Below, piece after piece: positions 5,586 through 6,611 of a stretch of 6,611 nt of DNA (its first letter is position 1; each line of letters begins with the position of its first letter). The stretch covers positions 1 to 6,611 of the forward strand of contig JAQBQC010000053.1 of assembly GCA_028287205.1 (NCBI GenBank), given 5' to 3'. A model generated the notes under the pieces. That model did not search any database. It had not been told where the DNA came from and saw only the letters and a list, made by a program, of their open reading frames with translations. A program made the position numbers and the translations under genes. This stretch comes from Gemmatimonadota bacterium (lineage in GTDB: Bacteria; Gemmatimonadota; Gemmatimonadetes; Gemmatimonadales; Gemmatimonadaceae).

Positions 5586-6167
5586 ATGAAGGTCATTCTC
5601 GGGCTCGGCAATCCGGGCAAACAATACGAACGCACGCGGCACAACGTCGGCTGGTGGGTTCTCGATCACCTCGCCGACGTTTGGCATTTCGGGGCCTGGA
5701 AAGCCGAGGGACAGGCCATGGTCGCGAGTGGGCTCGTGGGCAATGCGAAGGTGCGTCTCGTGAAGCCGCAGACATTCATGAATCTGAGTGGCGCCGTGCT
5801 CGCGACGCATCTGAAGCGCCCCTTCTGGTCGCCGAAGTCGGATCTGCTCGTGGTCGTCGACGATGTCGCGCTGCCTGTGGGATCGTACCGGCTGCGCTCG
5901 CAAGGGAGCGCCGGCGGACACAATGGGCTCAAGAGCGTCGAGCACCACGTTGGTCATCGCGACTACGCGCGGCTGCGCATCGGTATCCAGCCGGTGGATC
6001 CGGAACGACGGATCGGCGATCTCGCCGACTACGTGCTGAGCCCCTTCGGAAAAACGGAGCGCGAGGAGATTCTCGCGCTGATGCCGCGATTTACGGATGC
6101 CGCGGAGCTCTGGCTGCGTGATGGCATCGTGAAGGCAATGAACGCGCACAATGGGAATGCATGCTGA
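5586..6167 (+). CDS. pth: Peptidyl-tRNA hydrolase
   Basis: Pth cleaves the ester bond of peptidyl-tRNAs that drop off the ribosome, recycling tRNA; it is a small cytoplasmic enzyme. The 193-residue length is typical. Active-site elements match the E. coli enzyme: [19 protein letters not shown] with Asn9 and catalytic His19, TFMNLSG with Asn66, [15 protein letters not shown] with Asp92 at the catalytic Asp93 position, and [11 protein letters not shown] with Asn113. RLRIGIQP (129-136) and the region around YVLSPF (149-154) are also family features. The second half of the usual DELDLPPG motif reads DDVALPVG. The start ATG has no strong Shine-Dalgarno, but the protein begins exactly at the conserved first strand ([11 protein letters not shown]). 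Its end overlaps ychF by 7 bases, suggesting coupled translation of the pair, which is adjacent in many bacteria. Confidence 0.97.
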   Translation: MKVILGLGNPGKQYERTRHNVGWWVLDHLADVWHFGAWKAEGQAMVASGLVGNAKVRLVKPQTFMNLSGAVLATHLKRPFWSPKSDLLVVVDDVALPVGSYRLRSQGSAGGHNGLKSVEHHVGHRDYARLRIGIQPVDPERRIGDLADYVLSPFGKTEREEILALMPRFTDAAELWLRDGIVKAMNAHNGNAC

Positions 6168-6611
6168 AGCTGGGAATCGTGGGACTGCCGAACGTGGGAA
6201 AATCGACGTTGTTCAACGCGCTCACGAGCGCGCAGGCGGAGGCGGCGAACTATCCGTTCTGCACGGTCGAGCCGAACGTGGGCATCGTCGAGGTGCCGGA
6301 TGAGCGACTGAAGGGGCTCGCGAAGATCGTGAATCCCAAGCGCGTCGTTCCGGCGGTGGTGGAGTTCGTCGACATCGCGGGGCTCGTGAAGGGCGCGGCG
6401 AGCGGCGAAGGATTGGGCAACAAGTTTCTCGCGAACATCCGCGAGACCGACGCGATCATCCACGTGGTGCGCTGCTTCGAGGATCCGGACGTGCTGCACG
6501 TGATGGGCGCGATCGATCCTGTGCGCGACCGCGAGGTGATCGAGATCGAGCTCGCGCTGGCGGATCTCGCGACGGTGGAGAAGCGACTCGACAAGGTGCG
6601 GCGCTCGGCGA
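6161..6611 (+). CDS. ychF: Redox-/ribosome-associated ATPase YchF (OLA1 family), 5' part only
   Basis: The frame opens with ATG at 6161 and runs open to the window edge, giving the first 150 of about 365 expected residues. The G1/P-loop GLPNVGKST is at 8-16, [12 protein letters not shown] (the switch-I region typical of YchF) at 30-41, and the G3 motif DIAGLVKGA at 71-79, where a hydrophobic Leu75 replaces the catalytic Gln of Ras-like enzymes as in other HAS-type proteins. Next come [18 protein letters not shown] (82-99) and [14 protein letters not shown] (101-114). YchF proteins prefer ATP over GTP because of an altered G4 motif, which lies beyond the window. They bind ribosomes and are linked to stress responses. 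The start overlaps the pth stop (TGA 6165-6167) by 7 bases in another frame. Identification is certain; completeness cannot be judged. Confidence 0.96.
   Translation, partial: MLKLGIVGLPNVGKSTLFNALTSAQAEAANYPFCTVEPNVGIVEVPDERLKGLAKIVNPKRVVPAVVEFVDIAGLVKGAASGEGLGNKFLANIRETDAIIHVVRCFEDPDVLHVMGAIDPVRDREVIEIELALADLATVEKRLDKVRRSA

Noticed and set aside
5280..6149. 289-residue open frame on the - strand across rplY and pth
   Set aside because: It is antisense to two well-identified genes and shows no family motif; a high-GC shadow frame.
3..6611. Search for mobile elements, CRISPR, toxin-antitoxin or defence genes
   Set aside because: No transposase, integrase, spaced repeat array or effector-like frame is visible; all gaps are short and the genes are conserved housekeeping genes apart from the first.

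Overview
The window is a high-GC (visibly well above 60%) bacterial chromosome segment in which every supported gene lies on the + strand. Genes are tightly packed, third codon positions are rich in G/C, and the only non-coding stretch of any size (3574-3810) holds a tRNA. The order ispE, tRNA-Gln, prs, rplY/ctc, pth, ychF is a housekeeping arrangement seen in several deep bacterial lineages, including Geobacter-like delta-proteobacteria. Very high GC, a missing or weak Shine-Dalgarno at most starts, and a multi-unit Hpt-like protein next door make Gemmatimonadota my best guess. That phylum assignment is an inference and needs a database search.

Layout. Positions 3-1661 encode a 552-residue, cysteine-free, mostly helical protein. 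I read it as three consecutive histidine-phosphotransfer (Hpt/CheA-P1-like) four-helix units, each lacking the phospho-accepting histidine, followed by a proline/threonine-rich linker and a conserved-looking C-terminal helix. Two bases later a GTG starts a polytopic membrane protein of the LPG_synthase_TM/UPF0104 (flippase-like) family (1664-2698). Its stop overlaps by 4 bases (ATGA) the start of ispE (2695-3573), a kinase of the MEP isoprenoid pathway. These three genes look like one transcription unit.

The gap 3574-3810 holds a complete tRNA-Gln(UUG) at 3655-3725 with a candidate promoter upstream, a long imperfect hairpin just downstream, and then a convincing sigma70-type promoter (3771-3799) so close to the prs start that the mRNA is probably leaderless or nearly so. 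Next come prs (PRPP synthase), rplY/ctc (two-domain ribosomal protein L25), pth (peptidyl-tRNA hydrolase) and the first 150 codons of ychF (Obg-related ATPase), which runs off the right edge. The prs-rplY and rplY-pth gaps each contain a hairpin; the second is built from a 13-bp direct repeat that is also self-complementary.

How the genes fit together: prs supplies PRPP for nucleotides; rplY, pth and ychF serve the ribosome and translation; tRNA-Gln decodes CAA; ispE feeds isoprenoid and quinone synthesis; the membrane protein may act on a lipid. I see no mobile element, CRISPR array, phage gene or restriction/defence system. The least ordinary item is the histidine-less Hpt-like protein; the remainder is conserved core genome with a few regulatory curiosities.
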